A program made the translations under genes and the position numbers. A DNA stretch of 41,561 nt from Spirochaeta sp. GTDB lineage: Bacteria; Spirochaetota; Spirochaetia; DSM-27196; Alkalispirochaetaceae. Shown here in pieces: positions 25,455-32,514 of the stretch (its first letter is position 1; every line of letters begins with the position of its first letter). Location: the NCBI GenBank assembly GCA_027859055.1, contig JAQIBO010000280.1:1-41561 (forward strand). The letters are read 5' to 3'. The notes beneath the pieces are model-generated. The model was not told where the DNA came from and did not search any database. It worked only from the letters and a program-made list of their open reading frames with translations.

Positions 25455-26203
25455 GTGTCTTTCAACTCCTCAACGGTGCCGTCGTTGAGAACCACCTCAA
25501 GGCCCGCGTTGACCATCTCGAGAACCTCGTCATTGCCCTTCTTCACCGCCACTCCGTAGAACTCTTCAGTGAACGCGTCACCAACGATTTGCAACACGTC
25601 GTTGTAGTTGTCGTTCTGCAGAACGTAGTCCGCGGCGATCGGCGTATCCGCAACCACGCCGGCGATGCGACCCTGCGAGAGATCCTCAATCGCCAGGCCA
25701 AGCTCGTCATAGGTTCGCAGTTCGACGCCGTCGGTGTTGCCAACCTCGATCGCTCCGGTCGTACCGATCTGGGCACCCACCGATTCACCGGCAAGATCTT
25801 CCAGGCTTTCCCAGTCGGACGGGGCATCCTGGCGGACGATCAGGACCTGACCGGCGTTGATATAGGGCGTCGAAAAGTCCATCGTCCGTTTGCGCTCATC
25901 GGTAATCGTGACCGACGAGATGACCGCATCGTAGTCACCGTTGGCAAGACCCGCGAAGATGCCGTCCCACGCGGTGTTCTGGAACTCAACGTTGAATCCC
26001 TCCGCTTCAGCGATCGCGTTCATCAGGTCAATGTCAAAACCGACTATTTCCTGATCTGTGTTCAAAAACTCCATCGGCGGCCAGGTGGCGTCGGTTGCAA
26101 CCGTCAATGTGGCCACATCGCTTTCGTCCTCGGGCTGGCACGATACCAGTCCAACCATGGCGACCAGCGCGATGGCCAGCAGACCAAGTGACATTCGTTT
26201 CAT
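25442..26203 (-). CDS. Amino-acid ABC transporter substrate-binding lipoprotein
   Basis: This 253-residue protein has a lipoprotein signal (MKRMSLGLLAIALVAMVGL) ending in the lipobox LVSC, so it is anchored to a membrane rather than free. The mature part is a family 3 solute-binding protein: VATDATWPPMEF, then VGFDIDLMNAIAEAEG, WDGIFAGLANGDYDAVISSV and TDERKRTMDFSTPYINAG. The ATG at 26203 has AAGGAG at good spacing; a longer open frame upstream would run through the divergent parA start and is rejected. First gene of the importer operon. Confidence 0.93.
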   Translation of the reverse strand: MKRMSLGLLAIALVAMVGLVSCQPEDESDVATLTVATDATWPPMEFLNTDQEIVGFDIDLMNAIAEAEGFNVEFQNTAWDGIFAGLANGDYDAVISSVTITDERKRTMDFSTPYINAGQVLIVRQDAPSDWESLEDLAGESVGAQIGTTGAIEVGNTDGVELRTYDELGLAIEDLSQGRIAGVVADTPIAADYVLQNDNYNDVLQIVGDAFTEEFYGVAVKKGNDEVLEMVNAGLEVVLNDGTVEELKDTWLR

Positions 26204-26234
26204 ACAACACTCCTTTTCTGAATTCGTGCATGAA

Positions 26235-26263
26235 GTTGTAAAAAATATACAGTCATTGGTCAA
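26235..26263 (-). promoter_or_regulatory. Candidate promoter of the amino-acid importer operon
   Basis: On the minus strand TTGACC (26263-26258) and TACAAC (26240-26235) are separated by 17 bases, about 30 bases before the binding-protein start. Confidence 0.5.
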
Positions 26264-26296
26264 TCGCTGAATATTTATTCGACCGGTTAGCTTCTC

Positions 26297-26325
26297 GTGA
26301 CAGATGTGTACCGTTCGGATATACT
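26297..26325 (+). promoter_or_regulatory. Candidate parAB promoter
   Basis: GTGACA (26297-26302) and TATACT (26320-26325) are 17 bases apart. The start would be near 26332, leaving a leader of only about 8 bases before the parA ATG, which has no ribosome binding site. Confidence 0.55.
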
Positions 26326-26339
26326 CTCTGGTCAATACA

Positions 26340-27113
26340 ATGGGAAATGTTTTTACTTTCGCAAACCAGAAAGGCGGTGTTGGAAAAACAACAACTGCGA
26401 CAAACCTCGGTGCCTGCCTCGCGGAGATCGGCCATTCCGTCCTTCTTGTGGATTTTGATTCGCAGGGCAACCTCTCGTCGAGCGTGGGTGCAGACCGGGA
26501 AGGGCCGGGGATTTACCAGGTACTGAGCGGAGAGAAACGGATTTCCGACGTGGTGCAGGAAACCTCCCAGGCGGGGCTTTCGGTTGTTACCGGTGGTTCC
26601 GATCTGACCGGCGCCAACGTGGAACTGGTGAATGAAAGCAAGCGGGAGTTCTTTCTCCGTGAAGCGGTGTCATCCGCCCGTGGCGATTACGACTATATTT
26701 TCGTGGACAGTCCGCCGAGTCTGGGGCTCCTGACGCTGAACGCACTGGTTGCTGCGGACAACTGTATTATCCCGTTACAGACCGAGTACTTTGCGCTGGA
26801 AGGCCTTACCCAGCTGCTTCAGAACATCAAACGTGTCCAGACGGGATTCAACCGTGATCTCGAGCTGTTCGGTATTCTCTTCACGATGTACGACTCGCGC
26901 ACCCGGCTGGCCAACGACGTCGTTCAGGAAGTTATCGGCTATTTCGGAAAACGCGTGTTCCGAACGATCATTCCCCGAAACATCCGTTTGTCCGAGGCGC
27001 CGTCTCACGGTATACCGGTCAACCAGTACGATCCCACCTGTGTGGGAACGCGGAGTTATCAGAAACTCGCCGAGGAGGTCGTCCAACGTGTCACGGCAAC
27101 GACGACTCGGTAA
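26340..27113 (+). CDS. parA: Chromosome partitioning ATPase ParA/Soj
   Basis: This 257-residue ATPase moves or regulates ParB-parS complexes and in Bacillus also controls DnaA. The deviant Walker A is NQKGGVGKTTTATNL (about residues 8-22), followed by VDFDSQGNLSSS and VDSPPSLGLLTLNAL. It has no long N-terminal DNA-binding domain, so it is the chromosomal Soj type. I chose the ATG at 26340 (MGNVFTFANQKGG) because a longer frame to 26304 would start within the promoter. parB overlaps its end by 26 bases. Confidence 0.95.
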   Translation: MGNVFTFANQKGGVGKTTTATNLGACLAEIGHSVLLVDFDSQGNLSSSVGADREGPGIYQVLSGEKRISDVVQETSQAGLSVVTGGSDLTGANVELVNESKREFFLREAVSSARGDYDYIFVDSPPSLGLLTLNALVAADNCIIPLQTEYFALEGLTQLLQNIKRVQTGFNRDLELFGILFTMYDSRTRLANDVVQEVIGYFGKRVFRTIIPRNIRLSEAPSHGIPVNQYDPTCVGTRSYQKLAEEVVQRVTATTTR

Positions 27114-28104
27114 GGGAATTGACGCGCTCCTGCAGGGCCGCGACATTACCAGCCTTGAAGCAGGAGAGATCAACTCTGTTGTCAGCGTACCCCTTGACCG
27201 CGTGCGGCCCAACCCGGACCAGCCGCGCAAAACGTTTGCGCCGGAGACGCTCCAGGAGCTGGCCCGGTCAATAGAGGAACGCGGCATCATTCAGCCGATT
27301 CTTGCGGAACAGCAGGACGACGACACCTACGTGATCATCGCCGGAGAACGGCGGTATCGCGCTGCGGCGATCGCCGGGCTGACCGTTGTGCCGGTTCTCC
27401 CGGGGGTGTTCTCCGAGGATGAAAAGCTGGAGATCGCTCTCATTGAGAATATCCAGCGCCAGAACCTGACGCCGATTGAGGAAGCGCGCGCGTACCGTGA
27501 GCTCATGGAACGCTCCGGTCTCAATCAGGAGGAGCTGGCCCACCGACTCGGCAAGAGCCGCCCCGCCGTCGCCAACAGCCTGCGCCTGCTGCGGCTTCCT
27601 GAAGAAACGCAGGAGCTTGCCAATAGCGGAAAGCTTTCAGCGGGACATGCGCGGACGCTCCTGGGACTGGACGACTCCTCGCTCATCGCCGATGTGACCC
27701 GCATTATCACCGCGGAAGATCTTTCTGTCCGGGCGCTGGAACGGCTGGTAACCCTCGTCAATCAGGGCCGTTCCGCCGATGAAGCGTTCACGCTGCTCAG
27801 CGGTGGTAGCGATGCACCCGCGACCACGACGACCACAGTTTCCGACCACACTGTCAATGACGCCACTACCGGTAGTGAATCGTCCCCTGGCGGAAGCACG
27901 TCCACCGCGCCGAAGGATCGTTCCGAAAGCGGCGGTGCGCCACGCAAGACGGTGGAAATGGAAGAGATACAGCAGCGCCTTATGGAACGCCTGGGCACCC
28001 GGGTGGTCCTGACCGGCACCAACGACCACGGCAAAATCGAGATCAGCTATCTTTCCATGGACGACCTGGATCGAATCGTTGAGCTCGTGGTAACCGACGA
28101 CTGA
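27088..28104 (+). CDS. parB: Chromosome partitioning protein ParB/Spo0J
   Basis: This 338-residue protein binds parS and slides along DNA as a CTP-loaded clamp. In order: the N-terminal RRLGKGIDALLQG, the ParB/Srx domain with QPRK and the CTP box GERRYRA, IENIQRQNLTPIEEA (about residues 115-130), the HTH (LAHRLGKSRPAVANSLRLL), a Thr/Ser/Gly-rich linker (about 240-285) and the C-terminal dimer domain. The start is GTG at 27088 after GGAGG, inside parA. Two parS sites lie at 22.66-22.73 kb. Its end overlaps the convergent mpg gene by 62 bases. Confidence 0.95.
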   Translation: MSRQRRLGKGIDALLQGRDITSLEAGEINSVVSVPLDRVRPNPDQPRKTFAPETLQELARSIEERGIIQPILAEQQDDDTYVIIAGERRYRAAAIAGLTVVPVLPGVFSEDEKLEIALIENIQRQNLTPIEEARAYRELMERSGLNQEELAHRLGKSRPAVANSLRLLRLPEETQELANSGKLSAGHARTLLGLDDSSLIADVTRIITAEDLSVRALERLVTLVNQGRSADEAFTLLSGGSDAPATTTTTVSDHTVNDATTGSESSPGGSTSTAPKDRSESGGAPRKTVEMEEIQQRLMERLGTRVVLTGTNDHGKIEISYLSMDDLDRIVELVVTDD

Positions 28105-28735
28105 GCCACGGGCTTCCGTTACGCACAAATCGATACATGCGCTCTTTTCCCCTGCTGATACCGATTCGTCGCGAGGCGATCACCTCCCGGTTCCACCATG
28201 GCGCGTCGGGAAGACAGATCGATATTGCCGGTCCTGAGTTCGACTCCGGGTTTGATCCCGCGGCCGAACCCTTCCCGGCACCGCTGAGTATAATTGCCAT
28301 ACCGTCCCAGGATCCGTCGATTCCCAACGCCTGACACAGCTTTCCGGGACCTGAACAGAGGGCGCGAAGCGTCGGCGTGGCGACGTCGGTTGTGGCGGAA
28401 TGCGCACCAAACCGCCGTTGAGCCATCACGTCTATTCCGGTGGTGGGCTCAAGCGCCCGGATCAGGACCGCCTCGCCGACCCCCGCTGGAGCGGTTACCA
28501 CATTCAGGCACCAATGGATCCCGTACGACCGGTAGACGTAAATGTGTCCCGGCGGACCAAACATCGACGCGTTGCGCCGGGTGGGCCCGGAAAACGAATG
28601 ACTTGCCGGGTCATCGACCGTATACGCTTCGGTCTCCACGATAATTCCACCGATGGTGTCGGGATACGACCCGACGATGAGGCGCGCGCCGATCAGTTGC
28701 TGAGCCGTTTCGATTGTGGATTCAAACGTTGCCAT
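28043..28735 (-). CDS. DNA-3-methyladenine glycosylase (AAG/MPG family)
   Basis: This 230-residue enzyme removes alkylated purines from DNA. Family motifs are VETEAYTVDDPASHSF with the catalytic Glu (about residues 34-49), GPTRRNASMFGPPGHIYVYR (about 50-69), YGIHWCLNVV, AVLIRALEP and GPGKLCQALGI. The usual fold ends near GSPWLSRR; the last 16 residues are an extension that overlaps the 3' end of parB on the opposite strand by 62 bases. Confidence 0.92.
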   Translation of the reverse strand: MATFESTIETAQQLIGARLIVGSYPDTIGGIIVETEAYTVDDPASHSFSGPTRRNASMFGPPGHIYVYRSYGIHWCLNVVTAPAGVGEAVLIRALEPTTGIDVMAQRRFGAHSATTDVATPTLRALCSGPGKLCQALGIDGSWDGMAIILSGAGKGSAAGSNPESNSGPAISICLPDAPWWNREVIASRRIGISRGKERMYRFVRNGSPWLSRRLPRAQRFDPGRPWKDS

Positions 28736-28757
28736 ACACCGTTCCCCGTACTACAGT
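28729..28757 (+). promoter_or_regulatory. Candidate promoter of the deacetylase-like gene
   Basis: TTGCCA (28729-28734) and TACAGT (28752-28757) are 17 bases apart. The expected start falls on the ATG at 28764, so a leaderless transcript is predicted. Confidence 0.45.
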
Positions 28758-28763
28758 GACGCA

Positions 28764-29801
28764 ATGATACTCCACGACCGCCTCCCCCGACGACCGATGA
28801 CCGACTACGGTATCCAGATTCCGATTCTCGGCTCCAACGCGGATCGGACGATCAAGTCGCTTCGCGAGGACCCCGAACTAGCCGCTTCCGAGCCGCAGTG
28901 GTTGATCGAGGAGGAACTCCCGAAGCTGTCCCGCCGTGAAATTGTACGAGTCCATGACGAAGCGTATACCGACCGACTTCTCGCCGCTTCCCGTGACGGC
29001 TCCGGGCCGTGTGAGACTGAGATGCAGCGGACATTTGAACTGGTGGATACCGACGGACGCAACCACCGTTACGAGCCGGAGAGCGCCCGGTTCAACCTGT
29101 GCGAGTTGCGTGACCAGAGCCTGCGCCTTGCCGGAGGCACGCTGCGCGGCGCCGAGATCGCGGTGCAAAACCCGGAGCGTTTCTGCTTCTACCTTGGCGG
29201 CGGGATGCACCACGGACAACGGGGGTGGGGTGAAGGGTTCTGTCCGATCAACGATCTGGTGATCGCGATCCGGGCTCTGCAGGCGGCCGGGAGCATTGAG
29301 AGCGCCTGGGTGGTGGACGTGGACGCCCACAAAGGTGACGGAACCGCGGCGCTCACGGCAAACGATGATACGATACAGACGGTGAGTGTCCACATGGCCG
29401 ACGGATGGCCGATGGACCAGCCGCGGATCCTGTCCGACGGCACTCCTAATCCCTCATTTGTACCGAGTACAATTGACGTGCCGATCGCCGCGGGCGAGGA
29501 GGGAGAGTACTTGTTCCGTCTGCAAAACGCGATGGAGCAGATGGAAGATCGGTTTGGGGTACCCGACTTTGTCCTGGTTGTTGACGGTGCAGACCCGTAT
29601 GAACGGGACCAGTTGCCCTCGGCGGAACTGCTCAAAATGACCGCCGCGCAACTGCTGGCGCGGGATGCGTATCTGTACCGTTGGGTTCGTACGCGCGCAG
29701 TGCCGTCCCTGTTTGTGATGGCCGGGAACTACGGGTACCACTCCTGGGAGGTGTACAGCCAGTTTCTCGCGGCGCAGCTCAAGGGTGAACTGGAGAACTG
29801 A
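28764..29801 (+). CDS. Histone-deacetylase-fold hydrolase
   Basis: This 345-residue protein has the arginase/deacetylase fold of bacterial HDAC-like and acetoin-utilisation proteins. The catalytic His pair is in GGGMHHGQRG, the zinc ligands are the Asp and His of VVDVDAHKGDGT and the Asp of VVDGADPYERDQLP, and the C-terminal GNYGYHSWE is where the transition-state residue is expected. Substrate in bacteria is an acetylated polyamine, lysine or small molecule; it cannot be told here. The start at 28764 has no ribosome binding site; 28716 and 28797 are alternatives. It is divergent from mpg. Confidence 0.8.
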   Translation: MILHDRLPRRPMTDYGIQIPILGSNADRTIKSLREDPELAASEPQWLIEEELPKLSRREIVRVHDEAYTDRLLAASRDGSGPCETEMQRTFELVDTDGRNHRYEPESARFNLCELRDQSLRLAGGTLRGAEIAVQNPERFCFYLGGGMHHGQRGWGEGFCPINDLVIAIRALQAAGSIESAWVVDVDAHKGDGTAALTANDDTIQTVSVHMADGWPMDQPRILSDGTPNPSFVPSTIDVPIAAGEEGEYLFRLQNAMEQMEDRFGVPDFVLVVDGADPYERDQLPSAELLKMTAAQLLARDAYLYRWVRTRAVPSLFVMAGNYGYHSWEVYSQFLAAQLKGELEN

Positions 29802-29854
29802 GGTGACGAACGGTTGGGGACGTGCGGGGCCGTCGTAGTGTTGCGGACGCCCGG

Positions 29855-30277
29855 TTACCCGCGCCACTCGTCAAAGATCCGTCTGAGTTCCGTCGGAATG
29901 CGCATCGGCCGGCCCGTTTCGAGGTCCGCAAAGACGCCCTCCTGGACGACATCGGCGCAGATCTCCTCGTTGACTACGATATGGGCCGCCATGATCGCCT
30001 TGGCACCCCCGACGCTCTGAATCCACATCCGTCCCTGTACCGGTTCAAACAGTCGAACCGCCCGGCGGTACTGGATGTTGGTTCGCGTCAAAATTGGTGC
30101 ATACCCCGCGTCCAACTGCGGTTTGAGCGGCAGGTACGTTTCCAGCAACGCAAACCGAAGGTCCTCCAGCCATCTGATGTACACGATATTGCTGACATGA
30201 CCGGCGAAGTCGATGTCATAGGTTTTGACCTCCAGGTCCAACTGGACGAACAACGGCTTGTGATCGTGATGTGTCAT
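29855..30277 (-). CDS. Acyl-CoA thioesterase, 4HBT hotdog family
   Basis: This 140-residue protein has the single hotdog domain of YbgC-like thioesterases: VKTYDIDFAGHVSNIVYIRW with the active-site Asp (about residues 17-36), then a typical strand series ending in the helix IPTELRRIFDEW. It should hydrolyse acyl-CoA or acyl-ACP. I set the start at the ATG before THHDHKPLF; the longer open frame to 30490 runs antisense through the tRNA-Ser gene and is not coding. Confidence 0.8.
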   Translation of the reverse strand: MTHHDHKPLFVQLDLEVKTYDIDFAGHVSNIVYIRWLEDLRFALLETYLPLKPQLDAGYAPILTRTNIQYRRAVRLFEPVQGRMWIQSVGGAKAIMAAHIVVNEEICADVVQEGVFADLETGRPMRIPTELRRIFDEWRG

Positions 30278-30301
30278 GGCCCCATTTATACCGGGCTTTT
30301 G

Positions 30302-30331
30302 TTGACAAGGCAATGATCGCCTGAGTATAGT
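30302..30331 (+). promoter_or_regulatory. Promoter of tRNA-Ser(TGA)
   Basis: A perfect TTGACA (30302-30307) and TATAGT (30326-30331) are 18 bases apart, 12 bases before the tRNA. Confidence 0.75.
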
Positions 30332-30343
30332 GACCGACACACT

Positions 30344-30430
30344 GGAGAGATGTCCGAGTGGTTTAAGGAGGCGGTCTTGAAAACCGTTGTGCCTTTGCTG
30401 GTACCGTGGGTTCGAATCCCACTCTCTCCG
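30344..30430 (+). tRNA. tRNA-Ser (TGA)
   Basis: The acceptor arms GGAGAGA and TCTCTCC pair, with discriminator G. The anticodon loop CTTGAAA gives TGA, a long class II variable arm follows, and the T loop is GTTCGAATC. CCA is not encoded. Confidence 0.95.
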
Positions 30431-30617
30431 GTAAGGCGCGCACCGCAGCCGGAGGCGAGGAGCGCGCCGAAAGTAAGGTCCGTACCGCAAACGGATCGTA
30501 CCGCAGGACGGAGTCCGAGGAACGATACGGGAAGTCCGAGGAACGATCCCGGGACGGCGAGGAACGCGCCGACTCGATAGTATGTTGCACTGCGATGCGA
30601 TAAGGTGAATCTAATTT
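30431..30617. repeat. Spacer with short imperfect direct repeats
   Basis: Between two serine tRNAs the motif CCGAGGAACGAT occurs twice about 21 bases apart (near 30515 and 30536) and a third partial copy CGAGGAACG follows near 30558; a related GCGAGGAGCGCGCCGA lies near 30455. No coding gene is supported; frames through here on the minus strand are antisense to the tRNAs. Confidence 0.5.
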
Positions 30618-30707
<90 letters not shown>

Positions 30708-30777
30708 GAGTGTGTGGACGGTAGCTCGTCCGGGTATTTCATCTGGCACTACGCCGGGTAGAAGTACGACATTTCAT

Positions 30778-30851
30778 GTGCCTATAGCTCAGTTGGATAG
30801 AGCGTTAGATTGCGGATCTAAAGGTCGGTGGTTCGAGTCCACTTAGGCACG
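30778..30851 (+). tRNA. tRNA-Arg (GCG)
   Basis: The acceptor arms GTGCCTA and TAGGCAC pair; the D arm is GCTC/GAGC with A20 in AGTTGGATA, the anticodon stem TTAGA/TCTAA encloses TTGCGGA, so the anticodon is GCG. The T arm is GGTGG/CCACT. Most bacteria read CGN arginine codons with an ACG anticodon edited to inosine, so GCG is unusual. Confidence 0.9.
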
Positions 30852-30857
30852 GTTGAG

Positions 30858-30893
30858 GCCGGAGGTTATGGAAACATAGCTTCCGGCTTTTTT
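30858..30893 (+). terminator. Terminator after tRNA-Arg
   Basis: A 13-pair stem (30858-30870 with 30875-30887, two wobble pairs), a GAAA loop and six T (30888-30893). It lies seven bases after the tRNA. Confidence 0.95.
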
Positions 30894-31011
30894 GATGGGC
30901 TACCGGTAACGACGCATCGGCACCGATGATTCGCGTTGCGAGTATTTAGATTTTAAACAATGACTGAGTAAATTACCTTACCACAACCACCCCCTTTTAT
31001 TATTTTTCGAA

Positions 31012-31045
31012 TTGGGGTTATTCAACATGTTTGTATAAACGTGTT
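31012..31045 (+). promoter_or_regulatory. Candidate lipoprotein promoter with inverted repeat
   Basis: TTGGGG (31012-31017) and TATAAA (31034-31039) are 16 bases apart. The inverted repeat AACATGTTT-gtat-AAACGTGTT (31024-31045, one mismatch) covers the -10 box and could bind a regulator. The surrounding 30894-31010 is AT-rich with no gene. Confidence 0.45.
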
Positions 31046-31090
31046 GACAACGGCGCCCAGTCGTTCCAAGATTGCAATCAGGAGGATTCT

Positions 31091-31387
31091 ATGAGCCGAG
31101 TGTTAAAAGTATCAGTTCTGTTTGTCGTAATCGCCTTGTTCCTTGCCGGCTGTGTGACCAATGAGCACATCGTTGGTGATGGACCACAGGGAAGCACTAC
31201 TGTGGAAGCACAGCAGTGGTACGTTCTGTGGGGTCTAGTTCCGTTGAATGACGTGGATACCTACGCCATGGCCGATGGCTCCGAAGACTATCTGATTACC
31301 ACGGAGCAGGACGTGTTGGACGTCGTCATTAACATATTTACCAACGTTGCCACCGTTCAGACCCGTTCGGTGAATGTTACTAAGTAG
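31091..31387 (+). CDS. Small Bor-like lipoprotein
   Basis: This 98-residue protein has a lipoprotein signal (MSRVLKVSVLFVVIALFLAGC) with the lipobox LAGC at residues 18-21. The mature part contains NEHIVGDGPQGS, then WYVLWGLVPLNDVDTYAM and a hydrophobic DVVINIFTNVATVQTRSVNV segment, resembling Bor-type small lipoproteins of unknown role; the family link is tentative. The ATG at 31091 has AGGAGG upstream. It is the first of four lipoprotein genes set between tRNA genes, and its terminator lies inside the next reading frame. Confidence 0.75.
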   Translation: MSRVLKVSVLFVVIALFLAGCVTNEHIVGDGPQGSTTVEAQQWYVLWGLVPLNDVDTYAMADGSEDYLITTEQDVLDVVINIFTNVATVQTRSVNVTK

Positions 31388-31390
31388 TTA

Positions 31391-31981
31391 ATGTTCATTC
31401 TTTGCAAAAAAAAGGCCGTCCCCTCGGGGATGGCCTTTGTTTTTTTTCCTCTCATGATAGGAGCCCTCTTTCTTTTGTCCGGTTGTGGTGGGGGCAACGA
31501 GGTCGCTACAAGCGGGGCGGACCAAGCGGCAAACCTTCGTTTTCGTGTTGATGAAGACCTGGTGGGGCCGGCGGAGACCGTTCCGGAACTGGGCGTTTCG
31601 ATTCGTCCGCCTCTGGATTGGGAAGTCCAGGATAACCCCGTTCAGGAAGGCCTTCCCATTGACGTCCTGAACCTGTATGTCGGTGAAGGTCCGTCATATC
31701 TACTGATTGGCGTGTTACAGTCTCAGGATTCGGCCGAAGATACCGCACCTTCCCTCGTGGCATCAGAAGACGATGAGCTTACCAGTTTCGTCCACAATGG
31801 AATACTCTTTCACCAGATCCGAAGGGTTTCCTCCGAACATGTCAGTTTTTCCGTCCTTTTCGATGCGCCTGTCGAAGACCCCGACGGACCGGGAATTCTG
31901 CAGTTTGTCATACCAACGGGGGATGCAGAAGAAAAGGCCCGAATGGTTGAGTCTTCCCTGGGTAGTCTGGAATCACAATAG
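31391..31981 (+). CDS. Lipoprotein of unknown function
   Basis: This frame starts three bases after the preceding stop. The start at 31391 gives a Lys-rich N-region (CKKKAV) and hydrophobic core up to the lipobox LSGC (about residue 32), a good lipoprotein signal; ATGs at 31430 and 31454 would lack positive charge. The mature part is acidic, with SIRPPLDWEVQDNP, LYVGEGPSYLLIGVL and a C-terminal helix, reminiscent of single-domain beta proteins but not a family I know. None of the starts has a ribosome binding site, and the terminator of the upstream gene (31411-31447) lies within its first codons. Confidence 0.6.
   Translation: MFILCKKKAVPSGMAFVFFPLMIGALFLLSGCGGGNEVATSGADQAANLRFRVDEDLVGPAETVPELGVSIRPPLDWEVQDNPVQEGLPIDVLNLYVGEGPSYLLIGVLQSQDSAEDTAPSLVASEDDELTSFVHNGILFHQIRRVSSEHVSFSVLFDAPVEDPDGPGILQFVIPTGDAEEKARMVESSLGSLESQ
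31411..31447 (+). terminator. Terminator of the Bor-like lipoprotein gene
   Basis: The arms AAAGGCCGTCCCC (31411-31423) and GGGGATGGCCTTT (31426-31438) pair with one wobble and are followed by a run of eight T (31440-31447). It lies inside the open frame of the next lipoprotein. Confidence 0.9.
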
Positions 31982-32015
31982 GTTGTCAATTCTCGGCTCA
32001 GTTTCCCCTGAAATA

Positions 32016-32082
32016 TGATGCGATAAGAGCGCACCCGGACCGTCCGGATCGCCACCCTCACCCGAATCCTCTACTGATCGTC
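32016..32082 (+). pseudogene. Remnant of the 3' end of the 32515-33015 lipoprotein gene
   Basis: This 67-base stretch matches 32889-32919 and then 32985 to about 33020 of the downstream gene almost exactly, including the final codons and stop. The 65 bases between are missing; the break lies between two copies of GGACCG(T/A)CCG. It is a decayed duplicate with a repeat-mediated deletion. Confidence 0.85.
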
Positions 32083-32140
32083 CTTGACACCGGAGACAGA
32101 TGTACCCATCCTGTAAGTAGCAAAACCAATAGGAGGGTTT

Positions 32141-32425
32141 ATGAAAGTTTCCAAAATTTTGGTCCTTGTTGTTCTGGCGGTGATGACTCTGAGTCTTACC
32201 GGTTGTTTCACCCTTGATGCACCTGTCAACGCGACATCCAATCCCGTTGGGTCGAAAGTCGGTGAGTCCAGTGGCTCGTTGATTTTAATGATCGGTGATG
32301 TCGACGCGAGCATCCGTCAGGCTGCTTCCAACGCAGGTATCTCCGAGATTTCCACGGTTGATTTTGAGATTCAAAACATCCTCAACGTGTACCACAAGTT
32401 CACCACTACCGTTACCGGCGAATGA
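32141..32425 (+). CDS. TRL-like family lipoprotein
   Basis: This 94-residue protein has a lipoprotein signal (MKVSKILVLVVLAVMTLSL) with the lipobox LTGC at residues 19-22. The mature part has GSLILMIGDVDASIRQAASN (residues 45-64), then GISEISTVDFEIQNIL and the closing YHKFTTTVTGE, the pattern of TRL-like proteins (Pfam family named for a tRNA-associated locus). Function is unknown. The ribosome binding site AGGAGG is strong. It is followed by its own terminator and lies between serine tRNA genes, matching the family name. Confidence 0.8.
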   Translation: MKVSKILVLVVLAVMTLSLTGCFTLDAPVNATSNPVGSKVGESSGSLILMIGDVDASIRQAASNAGISEISTVDFEIQNILNVYHKFTTTVTGE

Positions 32426-32447
32426 TCGGTTCCTTTCGTGGAACAGA

Positions 32448-32482
32448 CCGGACCCGACGATCTCGTCGGGCCGGTTTTTTTT
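32448..32482 (+). terminator. Terminator of the TRL-like gene
   Basis: CCGG-A-CCCGACGA (32448-32460) pairs with TCGTCGGG-CCGG (32463-32474), one bulged A, followed by eight T (32475-32482). It lies inside the open frame that leads into the next lipoprotein. Confidence 0.92.
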
Positions 32483-32514
32483 ACGCCAACACCGGCGGCG
32501 CACGCTTCTTACCG

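Noticed and set aside
26204..26470. Longer start for the substrate-binding lipoprotein
   Set aside because: It would overlap divergent parA and hide the lipoprotein signal; the ATG at 26203 has a strong ribosome binding site.
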